30,047 bases of DNA from Candidatus Falkowbacteria bacterium CG10_big_fil_rev_8_21_14_0_10_44_15 (GTDB taxonomy: Bacteria; Patescibacteriota; Patescibacteriia; Patescibacteriales; XYC2-FULL-47-12), in contig PFAT01000041.1 in the NCBI GenBank assembly GCA_002773575.1, positions 1 to 30,047 of the forward strand. The letters are read 5' to 3'. Within the stretch, counting starts at the first letter, position 1. Each line of letters starts with the position of its first letter. Below the pieces are notes generated by a model that saw only the letters and a list, made by a program, of their open reading frames with translations, made no database searches and was not told the DNA's origin. The translations under genes were made by a program, and so were the position numbers. Positions 7,651 through 15,880 of this stretch are shown here, piece after piece.

Positions 7651-7652
7651 AA

Positions 7653-8501
7653 CTAATTTCTATCCTTTAAGTATTCCTCCAGCGCCTCTTCGTAATCGCG
7701 CAATTTTGGAAATTTTGTATTTAACAAAGTTCCATATTTAGGTCTTTTCGCCGGCCGGGAAAACTCATCCGCTGCCACTGGAATTAGTTTAACTTTTTTG
7801 CCTAAGATGTCAAACAAGGCGCGCGCGCCTTCGTACCAAGTGCGGGGGTTGGCATTAACCAGATGATAAATGCCGCTGGCATGGCTTTCTTGCCAAAGAA
7901 TGTTAGTAGCTTGCGCTAAATCGGGCGCGTAAGTAAAGTTGCTTAATTCATCATCAACCACGCGCAGTTCAATTTGCTTGGTAGAAAGTATAAGCATTTT
8001 TGCAAAAAAATTTTCTTTCGCCATTGTACTTTTCCCTTTGGCGCCAAACAATTTAGAGGTACGAATTAAGTAATATTTTAAATTAGAACGGCGTAAAATT
8101 TCCCGCTCGCCCAATAATTTTGATTGGCCGTATTTATTAACAGGATTAGGGGGCTCACTTTCTTGGTAGCCATCTTTTTTATCGCCGGCGAAAACATAAT
8201 TAGTTGAATAGTGCACTAAAGTAGCGTTGAGCGTTAAACAAACATCAGCCAAGTAGCCGAGCGCGCAGCCGTTTATTTTTTTAGCTAATTCAAATTCAGC
8301 CGCTTGTTCGCAGGCGTCAACGGCGTTATAAGCTGCCGCGTTGATGATAATTGTCGGTTTAAAATCAATTATCTTTTGTTTAACTTGTTTTTCATCCGTA
8401 ATATCAATTTCTTCCCTGTCCCAGCCAACTGCCTGCGGAAATATCTTTAATAATTCTTGCCCTAACATTCCTTGCGCGCCGATAATTAAAATTTTATTCA
8501 T
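7653..8501 (-). CDS. rmlD: dTDP-4-dehydrorhamnose reductase (RmlD)
   Basis: RmlD carries out the last step of dTDP-rhamnose synthesis, reducing the 4-keto group with NAD(P)H. The Rossmann motif G-A-Q-G-M-L-G is at residues 8-14, N-A-A-A-Y follows near residue 55, and the active-site region has H-Y-S-T-N-Y-V-F and then Y-G-Q-S-K, the Tyr-x3-Lys pair of short-chain dehydrogenases. The usual S-T-D-Y is S-T-N-Y here. At 282 residues the length is typical. Its ATG overlaps the rmlB stop (ATGA), which indicates translational coupling. Confidence 0.93.
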   Translation of the reverse strand: MNKILIIGAQGMLGQELLKIFPQAVGWDREEIDITDEKQVKQKIIDFKPTIIINAAAYNAVDACEQAAEFELAKKINGCALGYLADVCLTLNATLVHYSTNYVFAGDKKDGYQESEPPNPVNKYGQSKLLGEREILRRSNLKYYLIRTSKLFGAKGKSTMAKENFFAKMLILSTKQIELRVVDDELSNFTYAPDLAQATNILWQESHASGIYHLVNANPRTWYEGARALFDILGKKVKLIPVAADEFSRPAKRPKYGTLLNTKFPKLRDYEEALEEYLKDRN

Positions 8502-9445
8502 ATCTTATGCCATTCTATAGTTTTGTTTAACCCCTCGTCAAAATTAACTTGCGGCTGCCAGCCTAATTCGCTCCGCAATTTACTGTCATCAATGGCGTAG
8601 CGAAAATCATGGCCTTTTCTGTCCTCCGCATATTCAATTAAACTTGCGTCTTTGCCTAATAAATTTATTAATTTTTTAGCTAATTCCAAATTAGTAACCT
8701 CTTTTTCTTTATTGCCTTTGCCGCCGATTAAATAAGTTTCTCCTATTTTTCCTTTCTTAATGATAAAATCAATGGCGCGGCAGTGGTCTTCCACATATAA
8801 CCAGTCGCGGATGTTTTGTCCCGTGCCGTAAAGCGGCACTGGTTTATTTTGCAGTAAGTTAGTAATAAAAAGCGGGATGAGTTTTTCCCGGTGCTGGCGC
8901 GGGCCGTAATTATTGGAACAGTTAGAAATAGTAATGGGCAGGTTATGGGTATGCCAGTAAGCGCGCACCAAATGGTCGGCTCCCGCTTTGGAAGCGCTGT
9001 AAGGGCTGCGCGGGTCATAGGGCGTATGCTCGTTAAACGGCGGCTCATTAGGCCCTAACGAACCGAAAACTTCATCGGTAGAAATATGGTGAAATCTTTT
9101 TTTGCCGTTCTTTAAAGCGGCGTCCAATAATACCTGCGTGCCTAAAACGTTTGTGCGCACAAACGGCGTACTGTCTATTATTGAATTGTCCACATGAGTT
9201 TCGGCCGCAAAATGCGCCACTAAATCAACTTCTTGCATTACTTCATTAACCATTTGCGGGTCGCAAATATTACCCAAAACAAATTGGTAATTTTCCTTGT
9301 TAGGCAAATTTTTCAAGTTGTCCACGTTGCCGGCATAAGTTAAAGCGTCCAGATTAATAATTTTATCATCCGGATATTTTTGCAGCCAGTAGTGAATGAA
9401 ATTTGAGCCGATAAAGCCGGCGCCGCCGGTAACGAGAAGCTTCAT
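8498..9445 (-). CDS. rmlB: dTDP-glucose 4,6-dehydratase (RmlB)
   Basis: RmlB converts dTDP-glucose to dTDP-4-keto-6-deoxyglucose with a tightly bound NAD. The dinucleotide motif T-G-G-A-G-F-I-G-S-N is at the N-terminus. Catalytic S-T-D-E-V-F-G and Y-S-A-S-K are present, as are R-x-Y-W-H-T-H and N-N-Y-G-P-R-Q, the latter typical of RmlB over other extended short-chain dehydrogenases. It has 315 residues, slightly short of the usual 330-360. It ends in TGA overlapping the rmlD start and sits 11 bases after the HIT gene. Confidence 0.95.
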   Translation of the reverse strand: MKLLVTGGAGFIGSNFIHYWLQKYPDDKIINLDALTYAGNVDNLKNLPNKENYQFVLGNICDPQMVNEVMQEVDLVAHFAAETHVDNSIIDSTPFVRTNVLGTQVLLDAALKNGKKRFHHISTDEVFGSLGPNEPPFNEHTPYDPRSPYSASKAGADHLVRAYWHTHNLPITISNCSNNYGPRQHREKLIPLFITNLLQNKPVPLYGTGQNIRDWLYVEDHCRAIDFIIKKGKIGETYLIGGKGNKEKEVTNLELAKKLINLLGKDASLIEYAEDRKGHDFRYAIDDSKLRSELGWQPQVNFDEGLNKTIEWHKI

Positions 9446-9456
9446 ATAAAATGTTT

Positions 9457-9867
9457 TTATGCTTTAATGTTTTCTGTTATGTGCCGCGCGACTCTCGCCG
9501 CCTCTCCTGCTCGGTAAGGTTCACCGCGCCATAAGCGGTGTTCGTCGCGGGAAAAGCGCGGTATGATGTGCCAATGCGTATGCATTACTATTTGCCCGGC
9601 AGCGGCGCCGTTGTTGGCGCCTAAATTCCAAGCATCAGCTTTTGTCGCCCGCATAATCGCCAGCGCGATTTTTTTTATTGCCGCGGTCATCGCCTGCAAT
9701 AATTCATCCGGCGTATCCAGTGTTGTTTCGTAATGCTCTTTGGGTATCAGCAAAGTATGCCCGGGATTAACCGGATTAATATCTAAAAACGCTAAGACCT
9801 TTTCATCTTCGTATACTTTATAACTTGGCAATTCGCCCGCGACAATTTTGCAAAAGATGCAATCCAT
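9457..9867 (-). CDS. HIT family nucleotide-binding protein
   Basis: HIT proteins hydrolyse or transfer nucleotidyl groups from substrates such as AMP-lysine or dinucleoside polyphosphates. The histidine triad reads H96-T-H98-W-H100-I-I. The N-terminus has M-D-C3-x-x-C6, which together with downstream histidines forms the zinc site seen in many HIT proteins, followed by F-L-D-I-N-P-x-x-P-G-H-T-L-L-I-P-K. The 136-residue length is normal. It lies between the RmlC-like gene and rmlB without its own visible promoter; its place in a polysaccharide block is probably positional. Three tandem heptamers fill the 19 bases before its start. Confidence 0.92.
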   Translation of the reverse strand: MDCIFCKIVAGELPSYKVYEDEKVLAFLDINPVNPGHTLLIPKEHYETTLDTPDELLQAMTAAIKKIALAIMRATKADAWNLGANNGAAAGQIVMHTHWHIIPRFSRDEHRLWRGEPYRAGEAARVARHITENIKA

Positions 9868-9871
9868 AAGT

Positions 9872-9892
9872 GTTATGCGTTATGTGCTATGT
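9872..9892. repeat. Three tandem heptamers GTTATGC/GTTATGT/GCTATGT
   Basis: The near-identical units 9872-9878, 9879-9885 and 9886-9892 fill the gap between the HIT gene start and the RmlC-like gene, and the third unit contains the latter's stop codon. Confidence 0.65.
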
Positions 9893-10360
9893 GATTTTAT
9901 ACGGCGATTGGGAATTACTTTCCCAGCGAATTTCATCCACTTCTTCTTTTTTCCCTTCGCCGGCGTAAAGTTTGTCCGGGATATTTATTACATAGCCGTC
10001 GGTTTTGGAAACGCATTTGTAGCCATGCACCACGCCGGGCGGCACAATCACCAGCGTAGGATTTTTCTCGCCGACTCGCAATATTTCATATTGCTTGGCG
10101 GTTTGGGAAGGCCCGTGCCGGTGCGTGGCCGTACGCGCGTCCCATAAGTGCAGATGGAACGACCCCGGCCCGACAAAAACAAAACAGTCCGACTGATATA
10201 CATGTTCATGCGGTCCGCGCACAAACCCCGATTTAGTCATACTGACATAAGCCATTACTGGCACAAAATTTTTCATTTCATCGCTGCGCCAAAATTCCGC
10301 GAGCCAGCCGCGTTTATCTTTACTGATCGTTATTTTCTTTGTTATTACTCCTTCAATCAT
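9887..10360 (-). CDS. RmlC-like cupin (dTDP-4-dehydrorhamnose 3,5-epimerase family)
   Basis: This 157-residue cupin aligns with RmlC, the 3,5-epimerase of dTDP-rhamnose synthesis: S-G-F-V-R-G-P-H-E-H keeps the Arg and His of the R-G-x-H motif, V-P-P-G-V-V-H-G-Y keeps the second His, and D-E-I-R-W matches the C-terminal region. However, the lysine that follows the first motif in RmlC is replaced (Q-S-D-C), and the catalytic tyrosine position appears to hold Ile (G-Y-V-I-N). It may therefore be a divergent epimerase or a related sugar isomerase. It is the only candidate in the window for the missing RmlC step. Its ATG lies inside the end of the small membrane-protein gene, overlapping by 8 bases. 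Confidence 0.78.
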   Translation of the reverse strand: MIEGVITKKITISKDKRGWLAEFWRSDEMKNFVPVMAYVSMTKSGFVRGPHEHVYQSDCFVFVGPGSFHLHLWDARTATHRHGPSQTAKQYEILRVGEKNPTLVIVPPGVVHGYKCVSKTDGYVINIPDKLYAGEGKKEEVDEIRWESNSQSPYKIT

Positions 10361-10532
10361 GCTTTTTTATTAATAATAAAACTATACCACTCAAAATCCA
10401 TAAAATCAAGACAAAATTAAGGCTAAAATATGCCTGGACGATGCCGGGGAAAAAAAATTCCATGACGATAAAAATAAATAGCGTTATGGTGAGAGCGTAA
10501 AAGATTTCGCGGATGATTATATATAATTTCAT
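10353..10532 (-). CDS. 59-residue membrane microprotein
   Basis: This short gene starts with M-K-L-Y-I-I-I-R-E-I and encodes two hydrophobic segments, about residues 11-27 and 36-55, separated by a P-G-containing loop, ending K-K-H-D. It is supported by strong signals: AAGGAG six bases before the ATG, a start that overlaps the stop of the upstream 494-residue gene (ATGA), and an end that overlaps the RmlC-like start by 8 bases. Such coupling on both sides argues it is translated. I do not recognise the family. By context it could assist the surface-glycan machinery, but that is speculation. Confidence 0.75.
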   Translation of the reverse strand: MKLYIIIREIFYALTITLFIFIVMEFFFPGIVQAYFSLNFVLILWILSGIVLLLIKKHD

Positions 10533-12013
10533 AATATCTCCTTTATTTTATCCCACAAACTCTTACCTGTTAGTTTAATGTTAATGCTTTTGATTTCAAC
10601 ATAATCGTCTGCCTCGTCGCCGGCGATTAACCCGGGCACGGAGATTATAAAGCTGTAATTATTCTGGTAACGGAAAGATTTGGTTAAATCGAAAGAGATG
10701 GTTTTCGTTTTCCATTCTCCTTGAGGGCGACACGTCGACATGTCGCTTTCTCCACACGGCGAATAAGTTGTAATGAGGTAATTTACTTTTTCCGCGTCAA
10801 CATCGCTGATTTTGGTCATTTTTTTATAATCCGGGTTATAAAGCGAGCTTTGGCCAAAACTAAACACGCCGGCGCCGGAAATAATAACGTCGCTTATTTC
10901 CAGTTGGACGATGGTTTTATTTTGGCGAGTAGGCAAAGAAAACTGGCGATAAGTTTCGGCTAGGGGTAATTCTTGTTTATTAACTAAAATAGTTTGCAAA
11001 CTCGCGGCGTTCAAAGTGCTGGCCGTTACTTCCGGCGCGTCGGCGTAAATTATTGTTTTATTTTTGTCGTTTTGCCCCCCTAGCCAAACCCTGTTGATAA
11101 AAGAAACTACCGTTTGCGCGGTATTAACGTTATCCGTAATAATATCGTCGTCAGCCATAACCGCAATTTTATAAAATCCTTCCGGCAAATCGTTTAAATT
11201 TAAACTAACAGCGCCGGCGGCCATTCTTTGCCTCTGTTCTTCTCCGCTCCGCTCATCGGCTAAATATTTTTCGGCGATCGGCTCGTTTTGGTAATAAACG
11301 ATAATTTTAACGTCATCCTTATCTTTATTAATGTTTAAATCGCTAAAATTAAACTTAAAATTTAGCGGCTCGTTTTTAATATAGGTATAAAATTGGTACG
11401 CGCCGCGTAACGGTGGGGTGTCATTGCGATTCCCGATCCTATCGGGGAGAAGCAATCCCGTTGATGTTTGGTAGTCTTCAATATATTTAATTTGCGGTAA
11501 ATCGTAATGATAAGCCAAAATTTCATTACGCGCTGGCAAATTATTTAAAAATTCGTCAATATTTTTAAATTTTGGCTCGCGCTGCAATAAAATAACGCCG
11601 TCTTGTTCAAGCGTGCCCCATCCCGCAGTACTGCGGGATAATCTATCAATAATTTTATTCTCCAACGGTTTTAATGAATAATTTTTCCGCTCATCCGCCT
11701 GCAAGCCGACCTCTATAATATTATTTTGCCCGCTATCGCGGTAAACGAAAGTTACTCTTGCTTCGTTAAAAGTACGCTGGGTATTGACGTTAAAATACAC
11801 CGGCTCGCCAATAATGCGCTGCGTGCAGTTCGCCCGCTCTATTTCCCCTACTCGCTCTTTTGGCTTTAATTGCTGAATAAAAAAAGAACTGTCGCAGGGC
11901 GTAACAGAATAAATAATTTTGCCGGCCGGGGCGACCGCTTGATAGATTAAAAATAAAACTATCAAGCTCAAGGTACTATACAAAACAAAGCGTATCTTTA
12001 AAACCAACGACAT
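10529..12013 (-). CDS. Surface-exposed protein of unknown function in the polysaccharide block
   Basis: This 494-residue protein has an N-terminal membrane segment (about residues 9-30) and then a long polar, beta-rich region presumably outside the cell. I recognise no enzymatic domain. The middle region contains a stretch like a carbohydrate-binding or Ig-like domain (D-L-P-E-G-F-Y-K-I-A-V-M-A-D-D), and the C-terminal part is a second beta-rich domain. Two palindromic DNA elements lie in frame in its coding sequence (11423-11456 and 11620-11639), adding about a dozen and half a dozen residues. It sits between GT4 genes and the sugar-nucleotide genes, so a role in glycan modification, export or attachment is plausible but unproved. 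Confidence 0.7.
   Translation of the reverse strand: MSLVLKIRFVLYSTLSLIVLFLIYQAVAPAGKIIYSVTPCDSSFFIQQLKPKERVGEIERANCTQRIIGEPVYFNVNTQRTFNEARVTFVYRDSGQNNIIEVGLQADERKNYSLKPLENKIIDRLSRSTAGWGTLEQDGVILLQREPKFKNIDEFLNNLPARNEILAYHYDLPQIKYIEDYQTSTGLLLPDRIGNRNDTPPLRGAYQFYTYIKNEPLNFKFNFSDLNINKDKDDVKIIVYYQNEPIAEKYLADERSGEEQRQRMAAGAVSLNLNDLPEGFYKIAVMADDDIITDNVNTAQTVVSFINRVWLGGQNDKNKTIIYADAPEVTASTLNAASLQTILVNKQELPLAETYRQFSLPTRQNKTIVQLEISDVIISGAGVFSFGQSSLYNPDYKKMTKISDVDAEKVNYLITTYSPCGESDMSTCRPQGEWKTKTISFDLTKSFRYQNNYSFIISVPGLIAGDEADDYVEIKSINIKLTGKSLWDKIKEIL
11423..11456. repeat. Palindromic element inside a coding sequence (ATTGC...CCCGAT...ATCGGG...GCAAT)
   Basis: ATTGC (11423-11427) and GCAAT (11452-11456) flank CCCGAT (11432-11437) and ATCGGG (11441-11446). 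On the minus strand it encodes L-L-L-P-D-R-I-G-N-R-N-D-T without a stop. The outer words resemble a dispersed element of the form GGATTGCTTC...CGCAATGACA that I know from many bacterial genomes; a collapsed relative lies at 16892-16914. Confidence 0.7.
11620..11639. repeat. Perfect 20-base palindrome inside a coding sequence
   Basis: ATCCCGCAGTACTGCGGGAT is its own reverse complement. It is in frame in the 494-residue gene and differs by one base from the element at 16235-16254 within the RNase P RNA. Confidence 0.85.
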
Positions 12014-12028
12014 ATTTTAAATTTATAA

Positions 12029-13213
12029 TTATCCTAATTCGGCAAACACCTTAATCATCTCCCGCGCGCTTTTTTCCCAACTAAACTGTTGGGCGCGCTC
12101 TCTGCCGACTCGCGCTAATTCAGCGCGTAATTTTTTGTCATACGCTAAATTCGCCATCGCGTGCGCTAATTCAGAAACGTTGAAGGGGTCGGCTAAAATA
12201 GCGGCGTCGCCCATTATTTCGGGCAGGCTGGAAACATTACTGACAATGGCCGGCGTGCCGCAAGCCGCCGCCTCTAACGGCGGAAAACCGAAACCTTCGT
12301 AGAAGCTCGGATAAATAAAAAAGGCGGCTAAATTATATAAGTAGGGCAGGTCTTCGTCGGTGATATAATCGGTAAAAATAATATCGCCGGCAAATTTATT
12401 TTTACGCGCTTGTTCGTAAACGCTTCTTTGTCCCCAGGCCGGCCGGCCGGCAATCACTAAACTTATGGTTTCATCGCTTGTTTCCGCCTGTCCTTCCCAA
12501 TGCACTAAATCAGCGTGTTGTTCTTTCCGGAAACGCTCGTACGCTTCAATGATGCCTTCCACGTTTTTCCGCGGCTCGATTGTCCCTAAAAACAGCATAA
12601 ACTTGTCGGGCAGTTGATACTTTTTTTTAACCTCCGCCAGATACGGCTCGCCGGGGTCAAGCGGCCGATATTTAGAGCTGATGCCGGGATAAATAGTGAC
12701 AATTTTTTTCGGAGAAACGCGGCATAAATTTTGGATGTCTTGTTTAGTATTGTTAGAAACGGCTACGATGCGGCTCGCTTGGCGCAGCATTTTTTTAACG
12801 TTAATGCTCCTCTGCCAAAAATTATGGCGGGTAGAAAAATAATGCGGATAACGCAAAAAAGACAAATCATGGACGGTGATTACTCTGCGGCATCGCTTAC
12901 TGCAAGCCAGGAAATTAAAATTAGGCATAAAAAAAACATCGGCGCCTAACTTACGGTCTATTTTTGGCCGGTGAAAAATTTTGAAGAGCAAGTAATTTAA
13001 AATCTTATTGGGATAAGAAAACTTCACTACCGTTACGTTAGGAAAATTGAATTTAGGGACCCGAGCCGATAAGTCACGGTAGGAATTATAAAAAAGTTTG
13101 TAATGATTTTTTTTGTCTTGGGTAAAAATTGCCGTTAATAACAGGCGCGTATATTCCGATACGCCGGAGTAATACTCGTCCATTAGGGGCCGGATGTCTA
13201 TGCCGATAACCAT
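12029..13213 (-). CDS. GT4 family glycosyltransferase
   Basis: This 394-residue retaining glycosyltransferase has the GT-B fold. The N-terminus M-V-I-G-I-D-I-R-P-L and the glycine near S-G-V-S-E-Y are typical of GT4 enzymes that add mannose or related sugars. The C-terminal half has F-L-G-T-I-E-P-R-K-N, then E-G-F-G-F-P-P-L-E-A-A-A-C-G-T-P, the E-x7-E donor-binding signature. It is cytosolic or peripheral and would extend a lipid-linked glycan. A TTG at 13240 is also in frame, but the ATG at 13213 matches the family start; neither has a Shine-Dalgarno site. Donor and acceptor cannot be told from the sequence. Confidence 0.9.
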   Translation of the reverse strand: MVIGIDIRPLMDEYYSGVSEYTRLLLTAIFTQDKKNHYKLFYNSYRDLSARVPKFNFPNVTVVKFSYPNKILNYLLFKIFHRPKIDRKLGADVFFMPNFNFLACSKRCRRVITVHDLSFLRYPHYFSTRHNFWQRSINVKKMLRQASRIVAVSNNTKQDIQNLCRVSPKKIVTIYPGISSKYRPLDPGEPYLAEVKKKYQLPDKFMLFLGTIEPRKNVEGIIEAYERFRKEQHADLVHWEGQAETSDETISLVIAGRPAWGQRSVYEQARKNKFAGDIIFTDYITDEDLPYLYNLAAFFIYPSFYEGFGFPPLEAAACGTPAIVSNVSSLPEIMGDAAILADPFNVSELAHAMANLAYDKKLRAELARVGRERAQQFSWEKSAREMIKVFAELG

Positions 13214-13268
13214 AACAGAAATTTTACAATAATTAGGCAATAATTTAACGGCAATTTTAAAATTATTG

Positions 13269-14366
13269 TTAAATTTTTTTTATTGTATTATCAATTAATT
13301 GCCTAACTTCCATCTTAAACCTCTCGGCGCCAAATCTCGCCGCCGATTGCTTTATAATTTGCGGATTAAAATTATAATGATGATGCAAAAAGCGCAAGAC
13401 TGCGTCCGCTAACTCCTCCCAGGTCTGCTGATGGAAAAAAATTCCGGAAACATTTTCTCGGATCGTTTCCAGCGCCCCGCCGCGCCCGTAAGCTATCACC
13501 GGGCGGCCGCTGGCGAGCACCTCCACCGCCGTGATGCCGAAATCTTCTTCTTGCGGATGAATAAAGGCAAAGCAGCGGGACATTAAATTAGCTTTTTCCT
13601 CCTCGGTTATTTTGCCTAAGAATTGGATGTTAGCGCGCGCCATTTTTTGCAGCCGTTTCCAATCCGGTCCGTCGCCAAAAATTTTCAAGGGAATATTTAA
13701 TTTATTAAACGCCTGGATTGCCAAATCTAATCTTTTGTGGGGAATGAAACGACCGCCCGCTAAAAAATAGTTGCCGATATTTTGGCTGATATTAAACTTA
13801 TTTATATCAACTGGCGGATAAATTACCGCGCTCCCCCGGCCGTAATATTTTTTAATTCGCTCTTGGGTTGTTTGAGAATTAGCGATAAAATGGTCAACGC
13901 GTTCCGTGGCCATTTTGTCCCACTGGCGGATGTGGCTGACTTGCCAGCCGACTATTTGTTTTAAAAAACGAGGCAAACGCAACTCGGCCAGATACTGATG
14001 GGAGTAATGCCAAAGATACCGCGTGGGCGTATGGCAATAGCAAAAATGCGTCGCGTCCGGGCGAACGATTACTCCCTTGGCAAAAGAAGAGGCGGAAGAA
14101 ATCACCACCTCATAATCTTCTAAATTCAAGGATTCAATGGCCGTGGGCATTAAGGGCATGTACCATTGATACTTACTAACGCCGAAAGGCAACTTTTGAA
14201 TGACGCTGCCGTATATTTGCCGCTGCGGAAAATGCCTATTGACGTATTCCGGATTATACAAAAGAGTATAAATAGGCGCTTGCGGATACATTTCCGTAAG
14301 CGCTTTGAACACTTTTTCTCCTCCTCCTTCTTGCGCGAAATGGTCATGCACTAAAGCTATCCTCAT
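13269..14366 (-). CDS. GT4 family glycosyltransferase (WbaZ-like)
   Basis: This is a second GT4 enzyme, 365 residues, starting M-R-I-A-L-V-H-D-H-F with G-G-G-E-K-V immediately after, as in WbaZ-type mannosyl or rhamnosyl transferases. The middle has C-Y-C-H-T-P-T-R-Y-L-W, characteristic of this subgroup. The donor-binding region shows A-G-G-R-F-I-P-H-K-R-L and then E-E-D-F-G-I-T-A-V-E-V-L-A-S-G-R-P-V. It sits between the sugar transferase (15 bases) and the other GT4 gene (55 bases), which places it early in glycan assembly. The sugar transferred is unknown; with the rml genes nearby, rhamnose is one candidate. Confidence 0.9.
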   Translation of the reverse strand: MRIALVHDHFAQEGGGEKVFKALTEMYPQAPIYTLLYNPEYVNRHFPQRQIYGSVIQKLPFGVSKYQWYMPLMPTAIESLNLEDYEVVISSASSFAKGVIVRPDATHFCYCHTPTRYLWHYSHQYLAELRLPRFLKQIVGWQVSHIRQWDKMATERVDHFIANSQTTQERIKKYYGRGSAVIYPPVDINKFNISQNIGNYFLAGGRFIPHKRLDLAIQAFNKLNIPLKIFGDGPDWKRLQKMARANIQFLGKITEEEKANLMSRCFAFIHPQEEDFGITAVEVLASGRPVIAYGRGGALETIRENVSGIFFHQQTWEELADAVLRFLHHHYNFNPQIIKQSAARFGAERFKMEVRQLIDNTIKKI

Positions 14367-14380
14367 ACAATATGCTTTCT

Positions 14381-15805
14381 TTATACTACTCTCCTTTTGC
14401 GTAAAATAGCCACTGGCGTCTTAAAAATAATGTTAAGGTCAAACCGCAAAGACCAGTTTTCAATGTAGTAAGTGTCCAGCCTCACTTCCTCTTCAAAACT
14501 TAAATCGCTCCGGCCGGAAATTTGGGCTAAACCCGTAACCCCGGGCTTAATGGCCAGCACTTTTTTGTGGTGCTTGGCGTATTTAGCGACTTCGCGCGGC
14601 TGATGCGGCCGCGGTCCGACCATGCTCATCGTCCCCGCTAAAACATTAACCAATTGAGGCAGTTCGTCAAGGCTCCAGCGGCGAATCAGCCGCCCTACTT
14701 TGGTCAGGCGCGGGTCGTTGGCAATTTTATATACCGGGCCTTCTTTGCTGTTTTGAGAGACGATCAATCTTTCTTCTAATTTTAAAGCGGCGGCATTATT
14801 GCTGTATTCCTCGCCAATGCAATATTGCAAATACATGGAGCGAAATTTATAGGTAGTAAAAATTCCATTTTTACTGACCCGTTCATTTTTATAAATTATC
14901 GGGCCGCGCGATTCTAACTTTACCAGCAGCGCGATTAAAATTAAAATCGGGCTAACCGCAGCCAGCAATATCAAAGCAGCGATGACGTCAAAAATTCTCT
15001 TGATAATTCTGCCCCAGCCGTCCAAGGGGGTAGTTTTTATTTCCACTATCGGCAGCCCGGCCATCATAATGACCTCCGTTTGCAAAATTTTTGTTCCCAG
15101 CAAGTCAGCCGCGTATTTAAAGGTTAAATGGTATTCGTCGCAAATGGAAAATAGATTTAAAATGTCGCTTTTGGAAAGATTGGGGTCGATTTGGATGATT
15201 TCGTCAATCTTTTTTCGTTCCGCCAGCTCGCGCAATTCCTTTAAGGCCGGCGCATCTAAAACTTTGAATCTCCTAAAAATTTTGTAGCCCAGTTTGTGGC
15301 TGGAGCTAATCAGCGTAATGATGCGTTCGGTCGTTGGGGTGTTGCCGATAACGACAATTTTATGGACACCGATGCCTTGGGCGTATAAACGGCGCTGCAA
15401 CCAACGCATGATGATCCGGGCGCAAACTACGTAAATAATCGCCAGCCCCCAAGCGGCTAAAATAATAAAGCGCGAAGAGAATAATTCACGCCGAAAAAAC
15501 ATAAAAATAATCACCGCTACCAGCCCGGTAGAGCAGGCTAAGATCACGCGGTACATTTCGCTCGTTATTCTCGTCGCCACGCTAACATGGTAAAGTCCGG
15601 CCAAGGCAAAAATGATCAGCCAAAACACGGCGACAAGAATTACTATCTTCAGGTAATATTCAAACGGCAAATTAAAAATAACCGGCCTAATGCCGGCGGT
15701 AAATTCTGCGAAACGAAGCTGATAGGCAGAGACGGCCGCGAGCGTGATCATTAAAAAATCAAGCGGCACTAAGAGAAAAGTAAAAGTTAATTCGGATTTC
15801 TTCAT
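14381..15805 (-). CDS. Polyprenyl-phosphate sugar-1-phosphate transferase (WbaP/WcaJ type)
   Basis: This 474-residue membrane enzyme starts glycan synthesis by moving a hexose-1-phosphate from its nucleotide carrier to undecaprenyl phosphate. Four or five N-terminal membrane segments lie in residues 8-130. A Rossmann-like CoA-binding domain (about 145-235) follows with V-V-I-G-N-T. The catalytic bacterial sugar transferase domain begins K-R-I-F-D-V near residue 269, with a membrane-inserted helix, then Y-K-F-R-S-M-Y, S-L-D-E-L-P-Q, M-V-G-P-R-P and K-P-G-V-T-G-L-A-Q-I-S-G-R, all conserved. It is the first gene of the minus-strand polysaccharide block; no convincing promoter is visible in the 75 bases before it, so it may share rnpB read-through. 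Confidence 0.93.
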   Translation of the reverse strand: MKKSELTFTFLLVPLDFLMITLAAVSAYQLRFAEFTAGIRPVIFNLPFEYYLKIVILVAVFWLIIFALAGLYHVSVATRITSEMYRVILACSTGLVAVIIFMFFRRELFSSRFIILAAWGLAIIYVVCARIIMRWLQRRLYAQGIGVHKIVVIGNTPTTERIITLISSSHKLGYKIFRRFKVLDAPALKELRELAERKKIDEIIQIDPNLSKSDILNLFSICDEYHLTFKYAADLLGTKILQTEVIMMAGLPIVEIKTTPLDGWGRIIKRIFDVIAALILLAAVSPILILIALLVKLESRGPIIYKNERVSKNGIFTTYKFRSMYLQYCIGEEYSNNAAALKLEERLIVSQNSKEGPVYKIANDPRLTKVGRLIRRWSLDELPQLVNVLAGTMSMVGPRPHQPREVAKYAKHHKKVLAIKPGVTGLAQISGRSDLSFEEEVRLDTYYIENWSLRFDLNIIFKTPVAILRKRRVV

Positions 15806-15880
15806 AGTTCAAAAAATTTTCACGAGCTTTGTTTATTTGAGAACATTTAATACCTGGAATTATATTATTTGAAGACTATA

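Noticed and set aside
8743..9048. 101-residue minus-strand frame inside rmlB
   Set aside because: It lies wholly within rmlB in another frame, has biased Arg/Thr composition and no recognisable domain.
12430..12450. GC-rich GGCCGGCCGGCC palindrome as a regulatory site
   Set aside because: It encodes the conserved A-G-R-P-A-W region of a GT4 enzyme and is explained by codon choice.
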